Source: Mesorhizobium sp. B2-3-4 (lineage in GTDB: Bacteria; Pseudomonadota; Alphaproteobacteria; Rhizobiales; Rhizobiaceae). From it: a stretch of 64,000 nucleotides of DNA. How positions within the stretch are numbered: the stretch's first letter is position 1; the number at the start of each line of letters is the position of its first letter. A program made the translations under genes and the position numbers. The notes under the pieces are model-generated. The model did no database searches. It was not told the DNA's origin and saw only the letters and a list, made by a program, of their open reading frames with translations. Shown here in pieces: positions 26,916 through 36,929 of the stretch. The stretch is taken from assembly GCF_006442315.1 (NCBI RefSeq), contig NZ_VFVY01000001.1:248001-312000 (forward strand), in the 5' to 3' direction.

Positions 26916-28325
26916 TCAGGAAAAACTGTCGTAGCCGGCGCGTCCTTCGTCCAGCAGCCGTCTGATCACCGCTACGCCGCCGGTGATGTCGTCGCGCCGC
27001 CTTGGCTGCGAAACACCGAAGCGCACGCCATGGAAAACCCGCTCCGAGCGTCCCGCCTTGAACTCGTCTTCATCGTCGATAAGCACGCCGTGCTCAAGGC
27101 AGGCATTCTTGAACGTGCCCGAAAGCCAGGGATCGGGCAGCGTGAGCCAGACGAACGGCACCTTGTCGTGCGACTTGATTGAAAAGCCTGCAAGATTTGC
27201 GCGCACGATGGATATGCGCGCGCTGATCTCGGCAATGCTGCGCTTGCGGATTTCGCTGGCCTGACCAGAAACGACCAGCCGGGCATTCACCTCCGCCAGC
27301 AGGAATGGCATGCCGCCAGTCATCATCTTGTGGGCCACCCGGATACGGTGGCGATAGGCGGGCGGACAGGACAGCCAGCCGCCGCGCAATCCGGCGGCGA
27401 CCGATTTGGACAGGCCTCCTGCGATGATGGTGCGTTCGGGCGCGAATTCCGCGAGCAGCGGCGTCGGATCATCGGTCAGGTGCCCGTAGAGATCGTCCTC
27501 GATGAGGATGACGTTGTACTCGCGAGCGATCCGCGCGATCGCCTCGCGGCGCCCCGTCGACAGGGTCACCAGGGTCGGATTCTGCGCCGTCGGCATCAAA
27601 AATATCATTCTGGGATGTTTTTGCGCGCAGACGCGCTCGAAATCCTGGGGATCGAGACCTTCATCGTCCGATGCGACCAGCGCCGTGCGTCGGCCGATCA
27701 GGCTGGCACTCCGGGATATCTGCGAATAGGTGAGGTGCTCGAAGGCGACATAGTCGCCGGGCGCTGTAAGGGCCGCGATCGCGGCCATCACCGCCGCATG
27801 GGTCCCCAGGGTTGGTACGATTGTATCGGTCGCTGGCCGGAAGGAATTCCGGGACAGCCATCGCGCGCCGGCTTCGTACCAGCGATCCGGGAAGTCACGT
27901 GTGTAGCTCGAGATCTCGTGTGGATGATCTTGCGCGGCGCGCGACAGGACATCGGCAACAATGGCACCCTGGCCAATGTCGGGAGCTGCCGTGCTGTCGA
28001 AGCGCAGCTTGTCCTTGGGCGCATCGACATAGCGCGTGCCTTCGACACTGACGTCGGGGATCTCCGGCTTTGCAACGCCGGTGTCTTCGCCAAGTACGTA
28101 GGTTCCACGCCCGACCTCGCCGCTCACCAGTCCGCGCTCGCGCAGCAACTGATAGGCCCGCCCGACCGTGCCAACCGTGGCGCCGATGTCGTAGGCAAGG
28201 TCGCGCTGCGGCGGCAGCTTTGCCCCCGCGCCGATCACGCCGCGGTCGATATCCGCCTCGATGGAGTCCGCGAGGCGCTGATACAGCGGACCTGAACCGG
28301 CGAGATTTGGAATCCAATTTGTCAT
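26916..28325 (-). CDS. MocR-type regulator (GntR DNA-binding plus PLP aminotransferase domain)
   Basis: This 469-residue protein has an N-terminal winged-helix domain (about 1-75, LPPQRDLAYDIGATVGTVGR then AYQLLRERGLVSGEVGRGTY) and an aminotransferase class I fold (about 110-460). The PLP Lys is in TIIAGGLSKSVAAGLRGGWL and the Asp/Asn pair in VILIEDDLYG and MPTAQNPT. MocR proteins sense PLP or an amino acid and act at inverted or direct repeats. It is divergent from a DUF1127 gene, and a perfect 11-bp inverted repeat lies between. Target and effector are unknown. Confidence 0.92.
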   Translation of the reverse strand: MTNWIPNLAGSGPLYQRLADSIEADIDRGVIGAGAKLPPQRDLAYDIGATVGTVGRAYQLLRERGLVSGEVGRGTYVLGEDTGVAKPEIPDVSVEGTRYVDAPKDKLRFDSTAAPDIGQGAIVADVLSRAAQDHPHEISSYTRDFPDRWYEAGARWLSRNSFRPATDTIVPTLGTHAAVMAAIAALTAPGDYVAFEHLTYSQISRSASLIGRRTALVASDDEGLDPQDFERVCAQKHPRMIFLMPTAQNPTLVTLSTGRREAIARIAREYNVILIEDDLYGHLTDDPTPLLAEFAPERTIIAGGLSKSVAAGLRGGWLSCPPAYRHRIRVAHKMMTGGMPFLLAEVNARLVVSGQASEIRKRSIAEISARISIVRANLAGFSIKSHDKVPFVWLTLPDPWLSGTFKNACLEHGVLIDDEDEFKAGRSERVFHGVRFGVSQPRRRDDITGGVAVIRRLLDEGRAGYDSFS

Positions 28326-28341
28326 GGTGACAATTTTCTAT

Positions 28342-28395
28342 ATTGCACCGTTCAAGGAGTCAATACATATCAACCCTGCGCAAAAACGGTGCAAT
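28342..28395. promoter_or_regulatory. Candidate MocR operator: perfect 11-bp inverted repeat
   Basis: ATTGCACCGTT (28342-28352) and AACGGTGCAAT (28385-28395) form a perfect inverted repeat with 32 nt between, about four helical turns centre to centre. It lies between the divergent MocR and DUF1127 genes, 17 nt and 22 nt from their starts. The left arm overlaps a possible minus-strand -10 TATAGA. Autoregulation is inferred. Confidence 0.6.
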
Positions 28396-28417
28396 TGACA
28401 AATCTGGCAGAAAGAAA

Positions 28418-28669
28418 ATGGGTACAATCGGAACATTCCGCCACTCGGCGAGCGATTTGCTTGCCCAGCCTGCTCGCCCGTCCGGCCGGCGTGGCTTTGC
28501 CGGCCGCCTTGTGCAGGTGGTCAGGTCGCTGGCGAAATGGATCGACCATCTGCTGGAACGCCGGCGCAGCCGGCTGGCATTGCTGGAGATGACCGACGAT
28601 CAGCTCAAGGACATCGGCGTCTCGCGCTGCGACGCGCATCGCGAAGGCATAAGACCGCTCTGGGATTGA
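28418..28669 (+). CDS. DUF1127-domain small protein
   Basis: An 83-residue protein ending in the DUF1127 pattern RRRSRLALLEMTDDQLKDIG, then SRCDAHREGIRPLW, preceded by a basic N-terminal extension. Such proteins in rhizobia affect RNA turnover and phosphate or carbon metabolism in studied cases, so a regulatory role is plausible. ATG 28418 has a weak AGAAAG site. The upstream frame from 28343 includes the operator and is unlikely coding. It is divergent from the MocR gene. Confidence 0.75.
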   Translation: MGTIGTFRHSASDLLAQPARPSGRRGFAGRLVQVVRSLAKWIDHLLERRRSRLALLEMTDDQLKDIGVSRCDAHREGIRPLWD

Positions 28670-28695
28670 CCGCGCCACCGTCTCGTTGTGACGGG

Positions 28696-29325
28696 CTATT
28701 TCCGCAGGCGGGCGACGCCATGGTCGACGAGCACTGCGACGACGCACAGCAGAAGAAACAGGCCGGTCGTGGCCAGCGCCGCAACAGCAACGCTGGCCGC
28801 GCCGTTCTGCGCCACGTCTAGAAACGGGTAGGGGACTTCGCCCGCGATCGGTGCGCGCACCAGCACATAGGCCAGATAGACGACGGGATAGACAACCCAC
28901 CGGGAGATGTCGCTCCATCTCGTTCTACCATCGGCGCCCGATACCACCCACCACAGCACGAACAGCGCCGGCGCAACATAGTGCAGCAGCACGTCGCAGA
29001 GCAGAAACAGGCCCTGCAACTGCACCAGCTTGGCGAGCACAGTGACATAGACGATCGACACCAGCGCAATCGAAACGGCGACCCCCGCCCGCATGCGCGA
29101 TCCGGCAAAGGCCGGCAGCCAGGCATAGGTGCTGGGCGACAGCAGCGAGGTGTAGACCAGCACCGCGCCGATGTTGGTCAGGATGGTGAAGAAGCTGAAA
29201 TAGAATACGATCGAACCGAGCAGGCCGCGACCCGCCGCCATCGACGCCGGAATGGTGATCGAGAACTGCAGAACCAGCGCTATCAGGCCGACAGCCAATC
29301 CCGCGATCTGCAGGAGCCGGCCCAT
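28696..29325 (-). CDS. Pr6Pr-family membrane protein
   Basis: This 209-residue protein has about six transmembrane helices and resembles the FAR-17a/AIG1-like Pr6Pr family: FYFSFFTILTNIGAVLVYTS and HYVAPALFVLWWVV with conserved Thr/Asn and His, and WVVYPVVYLAYVLVR. Eukaryotic relatives hydrolyse fatty-acid esters, but bacterial function is not known. It is 7 nt downstream of the lipoprotein gene and probably cotranscribed. Confidence 0.8.
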   Translation of the reverse strand: MGRLLQIAGLAVGLIALVLQFSITIPASMAAGRGLLGSIVFYFSFFTILTNIGAVLVYTSLLSPSTYAWLPAFAGSRMRAGVAVSIALVSIVYVTVLAKLVQLQGLFLLCDVLLHYVAPALFVLWWVVSGADGRTRWSDISRWVVYPVVYLAYVLVRAPIAGEVPYPFLDVAQNGAASVAVAALATTGLFLLLCVVAVLVDHGVARLRK

Positions 29326-29332
29326 CGCCGGC

Positions 29333-29737
29333 TCAGGCCGTGGCCGCGCAGGCCGGATTGCCCGCCTGCCAGCGCGCGATGTCAGAGCTGATGCGGGCGC
29401 CCAGCGGGTCGTTCATCAAGGGCCCGAAGACGTCGACACGGCTTGAATTGCCCTGCGCCTGCACGACCAGCAACGGCTTGCCGCCATAATGCTTGGCCGG
29501 CACCAGCAGGAAGCGTGGCGTGCCGCTGAACGAGTTCAACTCATTGGCCATCTGGTACTGCTTGAAGGCCGGGTCCTTGCTGGCGATCCAGCATTTGTGG
29601 GCTGAGATCGCTACCTGTTCCATGGCCAGCAGCGCCGCACTCTTGCCCGAAGGGACAGGCGTGCTCTTCGGGCTCGATTGGCACGAGGCCAGGGCAAGGC
29701 CCGACATGGCGATCAGGGCGACCGTCCTGTTCTTCAT
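29333..29737 (-). CDS. Putative lipoprotein of unknown function
   Basis: This 134-residue protein has a lipoprotein signal peptide: basic KNR, hydrophobic TVALIAMSGLALASC, lipobox LASC with Cys near residue 19. The mature part begins with a Ser/Pro-rich linker and a single compact domain with Cys in HKCWIAS and NPACAATA that might pair. I do not recognise the family. ATG 29737 overlaps the GST stop by one base (TGATG), so the longer upstream frame is not used. Confidence 0.7.
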   Translation of the reverse strand: MKNRTVALIAMSGLALASCQSSPKSTPVPSGKSAALLAMEQVAISAHKCWIASKDPAFKQYQMANELNSFSGTPRFLLVPAKHYGGKPLLVVQAQGNSSRVDVFGPLMNDPLGARISSDIARWQAGNPACAATA

Positions 29738-30402
29738 CAAGCGGCACCCATTTCGAGTTCGGACAGAAAGATCTTCAGGCCGTCGGTCATCTCGCCCCAT
29801 ACCCGCGACAAGGCGGGATGCTGCGAGGCGATCTGCTCATAGGCATCGAATTTGGGATAGGCGTCGATAAGGTCGTGCCGGCCCGTCATGGCGCGGAAAT
29901 TGTTGAAGATGAACCGCGTCGGCGTCAGCCAGGCATCGGCGAAGCTGATGTCGCTGCCAAGCGCGAACGGACCTTGCGCCATGCGCGCCTCGATGGCCGC
30001 CAGCCCATGATGCAGACGGGCGAATTGGGCATCGATCTCGGCATTGTTGCGCTTCGGCACGAAATGCAACTCGAAGAGCTTCATCGTCGGTGTCAGTACA
30101 TCGAGATCGACGATGCGGGCAAACATGCGCACCAGCGCACGGTCCTTGGAATCGGGCGGCAGCAGCGCCGGTTCCGGGAAGCGCTCCTCGAGATATTCGG
30201 CGATGACCACCGATTCGACGATCGTTTCGCCGGAGCCGGTGATCAACACCGGAATCCGGTTCATCGGCGAGATGGCGCGAAACTCCTCGGGGATCGGAAA
30301 GCCCGGCGGCGGCGCGATGATCTTGAGCGGCACGTCCTTGACATAGGCCAGCGCCCGCACGATCGACGAGTAAGGCGACAGCGGCCTCGAATAGAGTTTC
30401 AT
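29737..30402 (-). CDS. Glutathione S-transferase family protein
   Basis: This 221-residue protein has a thioredoxin-like N-domain (KLYSRPLSPYSSIVRALAYV, PMNRIPVLITGSGETIVES with the cis-Pro and Glu-Ser glutathione contacts) and a helical C-domain. Ser/Tyr replaces a catalytic Cys. It is encoded between purQ and a lipoprotein gene on the same strand and may be part of that run, 64 nt after purQ. Substrate unknown. Confidence 0.85.
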   Translation of the reverse strand: MKLYSRPLSPYSSIVRALAYVKDVPLKIIAPPPGFPIPEEFRAISPMNRIPVLITGSGETIVESVVIAEYLEERFPEPALLPPDSKDRALVRMFARIVDLDVLTPTMKLFELHFVPKRNNAEIDAQFARLHHGLAAIEARMAQGPFALGSDISFADAWLTPTRFIFNNFRAMTGRHDLIDAYPKFDAYEQIASQHPALSRVWGEMTDGLKIFLSELEMGAA

Positions 30403-30466
30403 GACCGTGTCTCCCCGGAATTGTTATTTTGATTCACCGCAATTCTTAAAGCTGCGGTTGCAAACT

Positions 30467-31135
30467 TCAAGCGGCAATGCCGAGGGCGCCTTCGAACAGC
30501 GCCCGCCCGTCATTGCCGCCATGGGCTGCCTCGATCAGGTTCTCGGGATGCGGCATCAGCCCAAGCACATTGCCTCGTTCATTGATGATGCCGGCAATGT
30601 CGTTGATCGAGCCGTTCGGATTGGTGCCTTCGGCATAGCGGAACACCACCTGGCCTTCGCCTTCGAGCCGGGCAAGCGTGTCGGCATCGGCAAAGTAGTT
30701 GCCGTCATGATGCGCCACCGGAGAACGGATGATCTGGCCTGGCTGATAGCGGCGGGTGAACATGGTGTTGGCGTTGGCGATCTCGAGCTTGACCTGCCGG
30801 CAGACGAATTTCAGCGAGGTGTTGCGCATCAGGGCGCCGGGCAGCAGCCCGGCCTCGACCAGGATCTGGAAACCGTTGCAGACGCCGATGACCATGACGC
30901 CCTTGGCCGCCTTCTCGGCGACCGCCCGCATGACAGGCATGCGCGCGGCGATAGCGCCGCAACGCAGATAGTCGCCGAAGGAAAAGCCGCCGGGAATGGC
31001 GATCAGGTCGACATCGGGGATCTCCGTGTCGGTCTGCCAGACGGTGGCCGGCGCCTGCCCCGAAATCTTGGTCAGCGCGGCGATCATGTCGCGGTCGCGG
31101 TTGAGGCCAGGCAGGAGCACGACGGCGGATTTCAT
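30467..31135 (-). CDS. purQ: Phosphoribosylformylglycinamidine synthase subunit PurQ
   Basis: This class I glutamine amidotransferase provides ammonia for PurL. The 222-residue protein has the nucleophile Cys in GVCNGFQIL, the oxyanion loop [17 protein letters not shown], and the His-x-Glu end in [13 protein letters not shown]. It follows purS by one nucleotide, so the two are coupled. Length normal. Confidence 0.96.
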   Translation of the reverse strand: MKSAVVLLPGLNRDRDMIAALTKISGQAPATVWQTDTEIPDVDLIAIPGGFSFGDYLRCGAIAARMPVMRAVAEKAAKGVMVIGVCNGFQILVEAGLLPGALMRNTSLKFVCRQVKLEIANANTMFTRRYQPGQIIRSPVAHHDGNYFADADTLARLEGEGQVVFRYAEGTNPNGSINDIAGIINERGNVLGLMPHPENLIEAAHGGNDGRALFEGALGIAA

Positions 31136-31136
31136 G

Positions 31137-31379
31137 TCAGGCGATCTCCACAGCGTAATTCTCGATCACCGTATTCGCCAGAAGCTTGTCGCACATGGCT
31201 TTCAGGTCGGTCTCGGCCTTGCCCTTGTCGGTTCCTGACAGCTCGACGTCGAACACCTTGCCCTGGCGCACCGCGCCGACGCCATCGAAGCCAAGCCCTG
31301 ACAGGGCGTGTTCGATCGCCTTGCCTTGCGGGTCGAGCACGCCGTTCTTGAGGGTGACGGTAATGCGGGCCTTGATCAC
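31137..31379 (-). CDS. purS: Phosphoribosylformylglycinamidine synthase subunit PurS
   Basis: This 80-residue bridging subunit of the PurLQS complex has the family strands [20 protein letters not shown] and [14 protein letters not shown]. The start is GTG. It lies 43 nt after purC and 1 nt before purQ in a purC-purS-purQ run. Confidence 0.95.
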   Translation of the reverse strand: MIKARITVTLKNGVLDPQGKAIEHALSGLGFDGVGAVRQGKVFDVELSGTDKGKAETDLKAMCDKLLANTVIENYAVEIA

Positions 31380-31422
31380 GCTGGAGATGCTCCTGTTCTA
31401 AATGTCGGGGCGCAGTCCGCTG

Positions 31423-32217
31423 TCAGTGCGGCTTGCCTTTGAGGCCGTCGGTCGAGGCGACAAGCACCGGACCGGTGGGGCGCGGCGGCTCGTTCTCGTT
31501 CATGATGCCGAGGCGGCGGGCGACTTCCTGGTAGGCCTCGACGAGGCCGCCCATGTCGCGGCGGAAACGGTCCTTGTCGAGCCTGTCCTGCGTCGCCACA
31601 TCCCACAGACGGCAGGAGTCCGGCGAAATCTCGTCGGCCACGACGATGCGCATCATGTCGCCCTCGAACAGGCGGCCGCATTCGATCTTGAAGTCGACGA
31701 GCTGGATGCCGACGCCCATGAACAGGCCGGACATGAAGTCGTTGACGCGGATGGCCAGCGCCATGACGTCGTCGATCTCCTGCGGGCTTGCCCAGCCGAA
31801 CGCCGTGATATGCTCTTCCGAAACCATAGGATCATCGAGCGCGTCGGCCTTGTAGTAGAATTCGATGATCGAGCGCGGCAGGACCGTGCCTTCCTCGATG
31901 CCGAGGCGTTTCGACAGCGAACCGGCGGCGACATTGCGCACCACCACTTCGAGCGGGATGATCTCGACTTCCTTGATCAGCTGCTCGCGCATGTTGAGCC
32001 GGCGGATGAAATGGGTCGGGATGCCCATGCGGTTCAAATGGTTGAAAATGTATTCGGAAATGCGGTTGTTGAGCACGCCCTTGCCGTCGATGACTTCGTG
32101 CTTCTTCTTGTTGAAGGCGGTCGCGTCGTCCTTGAAGAACTGGATCAGCGTACCCGGTTCGGGTCCCTCATAGAGGATCTTGGCCTTGCCTTCATAAATG
32201 CGGCGGCGATTTTTCAT
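31423..32217 (-). CDS. purC: SAICAR synthetase PurC
   Basis: Phosphoribosylaminoimidazole-succinocarboxamide synthase joins CAIR and aspartate using ATP in purine synthesis. The 264-residue protein has [13 protein letters not shown] (Gly-rich loop), [35 protein letters not shown] and [13 protein letters not shown] 32217 begins at the conserved KNRRRIYEG; a longer frame to 32256 is unneeded. It heads the purC-purS-purQ run. Confidence 0.96.
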   Translation of the reverse strand: MKNRRRIYEGKAKILYEGPEPGTLIQFFKDDATAFNKKKHEVIDGKGVLNNRISEYIFNHLNRMGIPTHFIRRLNMREQLIKEVEIIPLEVVVRNVAAGSLSKRLGIEEGTVLPRSIIEFYYKADALDDPMVSEEHITAFGWASPQEIDDVMALAIRVNDFMSGLFMGVGIQLVDFKIECGRLFEGDMMRIVVADEISPDSCRLWDVATQDRLDKDRFRRDMGGLVEAYQEVARRLGIMNENEPPRPTGPVLVASTDGLKGKPH

Positions 32218-32492
32218 CTGATTTTTTCTCTGGATTTGCGGGCAGGCGGCAAGCAACCACTTCCTGTCCGTCCGCCTAAATTAGTGCGGCGACGGTAGCG
32301 TTCAATGCCGGGTCTATCCCAATCACACCGTTTGCTCAATCGGCAAATCCTTCCAATCAACCGCTTTCGGGACCGAAATGCCGCAGCGCAGCATTCGACG
32401 AAGCATATTGACCGGCTCGCGACCTTTTGGTTTGTGCTTCGGCAACACACATATCCACCGCCAACGAATCGGATTTGACCCGGAGGGACGCC

Positions 32493-32813
32493 ATGAGCAG
32501 CATGAAAGACCGCGAAGAGGGCTTCGAGCGCAAATTCGCATTCGACGAGGAGCTTCGGTTCAAGGCCTCGGCGCGCCGCAACAAGGCGCTTGGCCTGTGG
32601 GCCGCCGAAAAGCTCGGAAAATCCGGCGCCGATGCCGACGCCTACGCCAAGGAAGTCGTTGTTTCCGACATCGAGGAAGCCGGCGACCATGACGTTTTCC
32701 GCAAGATTCGCCGGGATTTCGACGCCGCCGGCGTCGCCCAGTCCGATCACCAGATCCGCCGCACCATGGACGAATTGATGGCGCAGGCGATCGAGCAGAT
32801 CAAGAACACCTGA
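32493..32813 (+). CDS. F1F0-ATPase inhibitor zeta-subunit family (DUF1476)
   Basis: This 106-residue helical protein matches the alphaproteobacterial zeta inhibitor of F-type ATP synthase. It has an N-terminal REEGFERKFAFDEELRFKA segment like the inhibitory region, then RRNKALGLWAAEKLG and HQIRRTMDELMAQAIEQI. In Paracoccus the N-terminal segment blocks ATP hydrolysis; here it may do the same, though in several Rhizobiales inhibition is weak. ATG 32493 has CCGGAGGGA upstream. A strong terminator follows. Confidence 0.88.
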   Translation: MSSMKDREEGFERKFAFDEELRFKASARRNKALGLWAAEKLGKSGADADAYAKEVVVSDIEEAGDHDVFRKIRRDFDAAGVAQSDHQIRRTMDELMAQAIEQIKNT

Positions 32814-32833
32814 TCCGGCCGAGGCGACTGCGC

Positions 32834-32869
32834 AAGTGTGCCGTGATCTTGAAGTGTGCCGTGATCTTG
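32834..32869. repeat. Tandem 18-bp duplication
   Basis: AAGTGTGCCGTGATCTTG occurs twice with no spacer (32834-32851 and 32852-32869), between the zeta-subunit stop and its terminator. A recent slip duplication is the simplest explanation. Confidence 0.9.
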
Positions 32870-32904
32870 CGACGAGCCTGCCACAGGAATGACTGGACCA
32901 ATCG

Positions 32905-32931
32905 ACCGCCCGGCTAGTCCGGGCGGTTTTT
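32905..32931 (+). terminator. Intrinsic terminator of the zeta-subunit gene
   Basis: ACCGCCCGG/CCGGGCGGT is a perfect 9-bp stem with a 5-nt loop followed by five T residues, about 90 nt after the stop codon. Confidence 0.92.
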
Positions 32932-32990
32932 CTTTGCCTTTGCCTTGGTTTCCGGCTGAAACTGCGATCCTTAACAAGGAAAGAGATTAG

Positions 32991-33764
32991 ATGTCGCTGA
33001 AGTCCCGCCTCGCCGCAGACGAAACGCTGGTCACCGCCTGGTCGGGCGTGCCGGACGCCCTGACCGTCGAGATTCTCGCCAAACAGGGCTTTGATGCGGT
33101 CACGCTCGACATGCAGCATGGCGGTCATCACGAGGACAGCGTGCTGCGCGGCCTTGTGCCCGTGCTTGCCGCCAGCAAGCCGGCACTGGTGCGCATCCCG
33201 GTCGGCCGCTTCGACATGGCGAGCCGGGCGCTGGATTTCGGCGCCGAGGCGGTCATCGCGCCGATGGTCAACTCGGTGGCGGACGCCAAGCTGTTCGCGG
33301 CGGCGATGAAATACCCGCCGCTCGGCGAGCGCTCCTGGGGTCCGACCTATGCCTTCCCCCGCCATGGCAAGGGCGACCACGCCGAATGGCTGCGCGACAC
33401 CAATCAGCGCACCATGGCTTTTGCGATGGTCGAGACGCGCGCCGCGCTCGATGCGCTCGACGGCATCCTCGACACAGCAGGCATCGACGGTATTTTCCTC
33501 GGCCCGTCCGATTTCTCGATCGCCTGGACCAATGGCGCCACGGTCAGTTCCACGCTGGAAAGCATGATGGAGACGGTGGCCTCGGTCGCCGAGCGCACCC
33601 GCAAGGCCGGCAAGCATGCGGCGATCTATGTCGTCGAGCCGGCAATCGCGGGCCGCGTCGTGTCGATGGGCTACCGCCTGCTCGCCACGGGCTCCGAGCA
33701 TGCGCTGATTTCACTGGGAGCAAAGACCTTGCTCAAAGGCATCAAGGATTCGATCGGATCCTGA
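32991..33764 (+). CDS. HpcH/HpaI-family aldolase
   Basis: This 257-residue class II pyruvate aldolase has the family fold: FDAVTLDMQHGGHHEDSV with the catalytic His, LVRIPVGRFDMASRALDFGA, then MVETRAALDALDGILDTAG with the metal Glu and IDGIFLGPSDFS with the metal Asp. It would cleave a 2-keto-3-deoxy or 4-hydroxy-2-oxo acid to pyruvate and an aldehyde; HpaI/GarL-type substrates cannot be distinguished. The AAGGAAAGAG site supports ATG 32991. It stands alone. Confidence 0.9.
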   Translation: MSLKSRLAADETLVTAWSGVPDALTVEILAKQGFDAVTLDMQHGGHHEDSVLRGLVPVLAASKPALVRIPVGRFDMASRALDFGAEAVIAPMVNSVADAKLFAAAMKYPPLGERSWGPTYAFPRHGKGDHAEWLRDTNQRTMAFAMVETRAALDALDGILDTAGIDGIFLGPSDFSIAWTNGATVSSTLESMMETVASVAERTRKAGKHAAIYVVEPAIAGRVVSMGYRLLATGSEHALISLGAKTLLKGIKDSIGS

Positions 33765-33769
33765 GGCGC

Positions 33770-34324
33770 TCAGGCCTTCAGTTCGGTCAGGAACTTGGCG
33801 AAGGTCATCGATCCTTCGGGCCATGGCCCGAAGCCTGCGTCCTCATTGAGATGCCCGGTTTCGCCGGCATCGATGAACAGCGATCCCCAGGCGCCTGCAA
33901 TGTCCTCGGCAACGTCGAAAGCGCAGAACGGATCGTTGCGGCTGGCGATCACGATCGACGGAAACGGCAGCGGTTCGCGCGAATAGGGGCCGAAGGTCAT
34001 CAGATGCCTCGGCCTTATCTGCGGGTTGGCAACATCGGGCGGCGCCACGAAGAAGGCGCCGGCGACCGGCTTCTGAAACTGCGCAATGGCTTGCACGGCC
34101 GCGGCCACGCCCAGCGAGTGGGCGACGAGCACGACCGGTCGCTCGGCTTCGTTGACCGCCTTGGCCACGCTTGCCGTCCAGTCCTCGCGTACTGGCTTCG
34201 ACCATTCGGCCTGCTCCACGCGCCGCGCCGTCGACAGTTTCGATTGCCAGCGGGTCTGCCAATGCTCCGGCCCGGAGTTGGTGTATCCCGGGATGATCAG
34301 AATATCTGCGTCTTTGACTTTCAT
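33770..34324 (-). CDS. RBBP9/YdeN-type alpha/beta hydrolase
   Basis: This 184-residue small serine hydrolase has the opening DADILIIPGYTNSGPEHWQT, the nucleophile elbow VAHSLGV, an Asp in ASRNDPFCAF and a His in GETGHLNEDAGFG. ATG 34324 matches the family N-terminus; the upstream frame to 34597 runs into the divergent VOC gene and is excluded. Substrate unknown; probably cytoplasmic. Confidence 0.88.
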   Translation of the reverse strand: MKVKDADILIIPGYTNSGPEHWQTRWQSKLSTARRVEQAEWSKPVREDWTASVAKAVNEAERPVVLVAHSLGVAAAVQAIAQFQKPVAGAFFVAPPDVANPQIRPRHLMTFGPYSREPLPFPSIVIASRNDPFCAFDVAEDIAGAWGSLFIDAGETGHLNEDAGFGPWPEGSMTFAKFLTELKA

Positions 34325-34481
34325 GGCGCTGAGATAGCGAGCGCGATGGCCGCATGCAACCATGACCGACGCGCTCATGCTCGCAAATGGTGAACACGAT
34401 GTTCGCTTTTCGCTGTCTTGTGTGAACGATCGCAATCGACGATCTGTCGTCGAGAGAAAACAGCCGTGAAGGACCGGGATT

Positions 34482-35381
34482 TTGGCGCTGACACGACGCA
34501 CAATGATCGGCGGCACGGGACTCCTGGCTTTGGGAGTTTCATCAGGCATCGCCGCAACGGAGACAATGATGAGCGAATTGCCATTTGCCGCCACCACGCC
34601 GGTGAGCGTCGCCAGGGTCGGGCTGAAGGCGCGTGACGCCGAAGGCCTTGCCGCCTATTACCGCCGGGTTGTCGGCCTGCGGGAACTGAGCCGCGCCGAC
34701 GGCGCGATCACGCTCGGCGCCGCCAACCGTCCCTTGCTGGTCATCGAGCCGGACGCCTCCGCCAAGCCGGACGATCCGCGCAGCGCCGGTCTCTTCCACA
34801 CGGCTTTCCTGCTGCCCAGCCGCGCCGATCTCGGCCGCTGGATCAACCACGCCATATCGGACAAGATCGCCATCGACGGCGCTTCGGACCATCTCGTCAG
34901 CGAAGCGCTTTATTTGACGGATCCCGAGGGCAACGGCATCGAGATCTATGCCGACCGTCGCCCGCAGGACTGGAAATGGAACGGCGACAAGATCGCCATG
35001 GCGACCGAACGCATGAACATCCCGTCCGTCGTTGCCGAAGTGCCGGCCGGCGATGCGGGCTGGCAGGGCGCCCCGGAAAACAGCATTGTCGGCCATGTTC
35101 ACCTGCGCGTCGGCAGGCCGGAAGAGGCGGAGGCTTGGTGGAACCAGGAATTCGGCTTCGACACGGTGGCCAAATATGGCAGCCAGGCGGTGTTCCTGTC
35201 GTCAGGCCATTACCACCACCACATCGGCGCCAATGCCTGGCAGAGCGCCGGCGCCGGCCGCCGCGATCCGGCCCGCTCGGGCCTTGCCTGGGTCGAGATG
35301 CGGTCCGACAATGTGACCGGCGAAGTCGTCCGCGAGGATCCGTGGGGCACGGTGATCAGGACCGTGCCTGGCAAGGCTTGA
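34482..35381 (+). CDS. Two-domain VOC (CatE-like dioxygenase/glyoxalase) protein, possible Tat signal
   Basis: Two vicinal-oxygen-chelate domains are seen, residues about 38-160 and 200-295. The second has GHVHLRV, YHHHIGANAW and LAWVEM, the His-His-Glu pattern of CatE-type extradiol dioxygenases. The start is uncertain. TTG 34482 has AAGGA 8 nt upstream and adds LTRRTMIGGTGLLALGVSSG, which looks like a twin-arginine signal. ATG 34566/34569 has GGAGA just upstream and would give a cytoplasmic protein of about 271 residues. I give the longer form because the added peptide is too good a Tat signal to be chance, but this needs proof. Confidence 0.8.
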   Translation: MALTRRTMIGGTGLLALGVSSGIAATETMMSELPFAATTPVSVARVGLKARDAEGLAAYYRRVVGLRELSRADGAITLGAANRPLLVIEPDASAKPDDPRSAGLFHTAFLLPSRADLGRWINHAISDKIAIDGASDHLVSEALYLTDPEGNGIEIYADRRPQDWKWNGDKIAMATERMNIPSVVAEVPAGDAGWQGAPENSIVGHVHLRVGRPEEAEAWWNQEFGFDTVAKYGSQAVFLSSGHYHHHIGANAWQSAGAGRRDPARSGLAWVEMRSDNVTGEVVREDPWGTVIRTVPGKA

Positions 35382-35500
35382 GCGGCGGTGCCACAGCTTC
35401 TTTCTGCCCGTTTACGGGAAGAAATGCCCGGCAGGGCAATGAGGGGCAGCCCCGAGTTGTGAAATTGTCGTGCATGGGTGCGATCGTCGCCGAAGTCAGC

Positions 35501-35555
35501 GCCGCCCTCATCCGCCCTTCGGGCACCTTCTCCCCGTATAGAGACGGGGAGAAGG
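35501..35555. repeat. Rhizobial intergenic repeat with long hairpin
   Basis: The sequence GCCGCCCTCATCCGCCCTTC (35501-35520) continues into a perfect 12-bp inverted repeat CCTTCTCCCCGT/ACGGGGAGAAGG with a 6-nt loop (35526-35555). This type is abundant in Mesorhizobium-like genomes. It lies between the convergent VOC and purB genes and can act as a terminator for both. Confidence 0.7.
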
Positions 35556-35560
35556 AAAGA

Positions 35561-36868
<1,308 letters not shown>

Positions 36869-36929
36869 CGGATCGTCCTGACGTATCGGAGGAGTTTTGT
36901 CCGCCTCCTAACAGAGGTCGACAAAATGC

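Noticed and set aside
28395..28423. TTGACA at 28395-28400 as a -35 for the DUF1127 gene
   Set aside because: A -10 at normal spacing would fall on the start codon, so the hexamer is probably chance.
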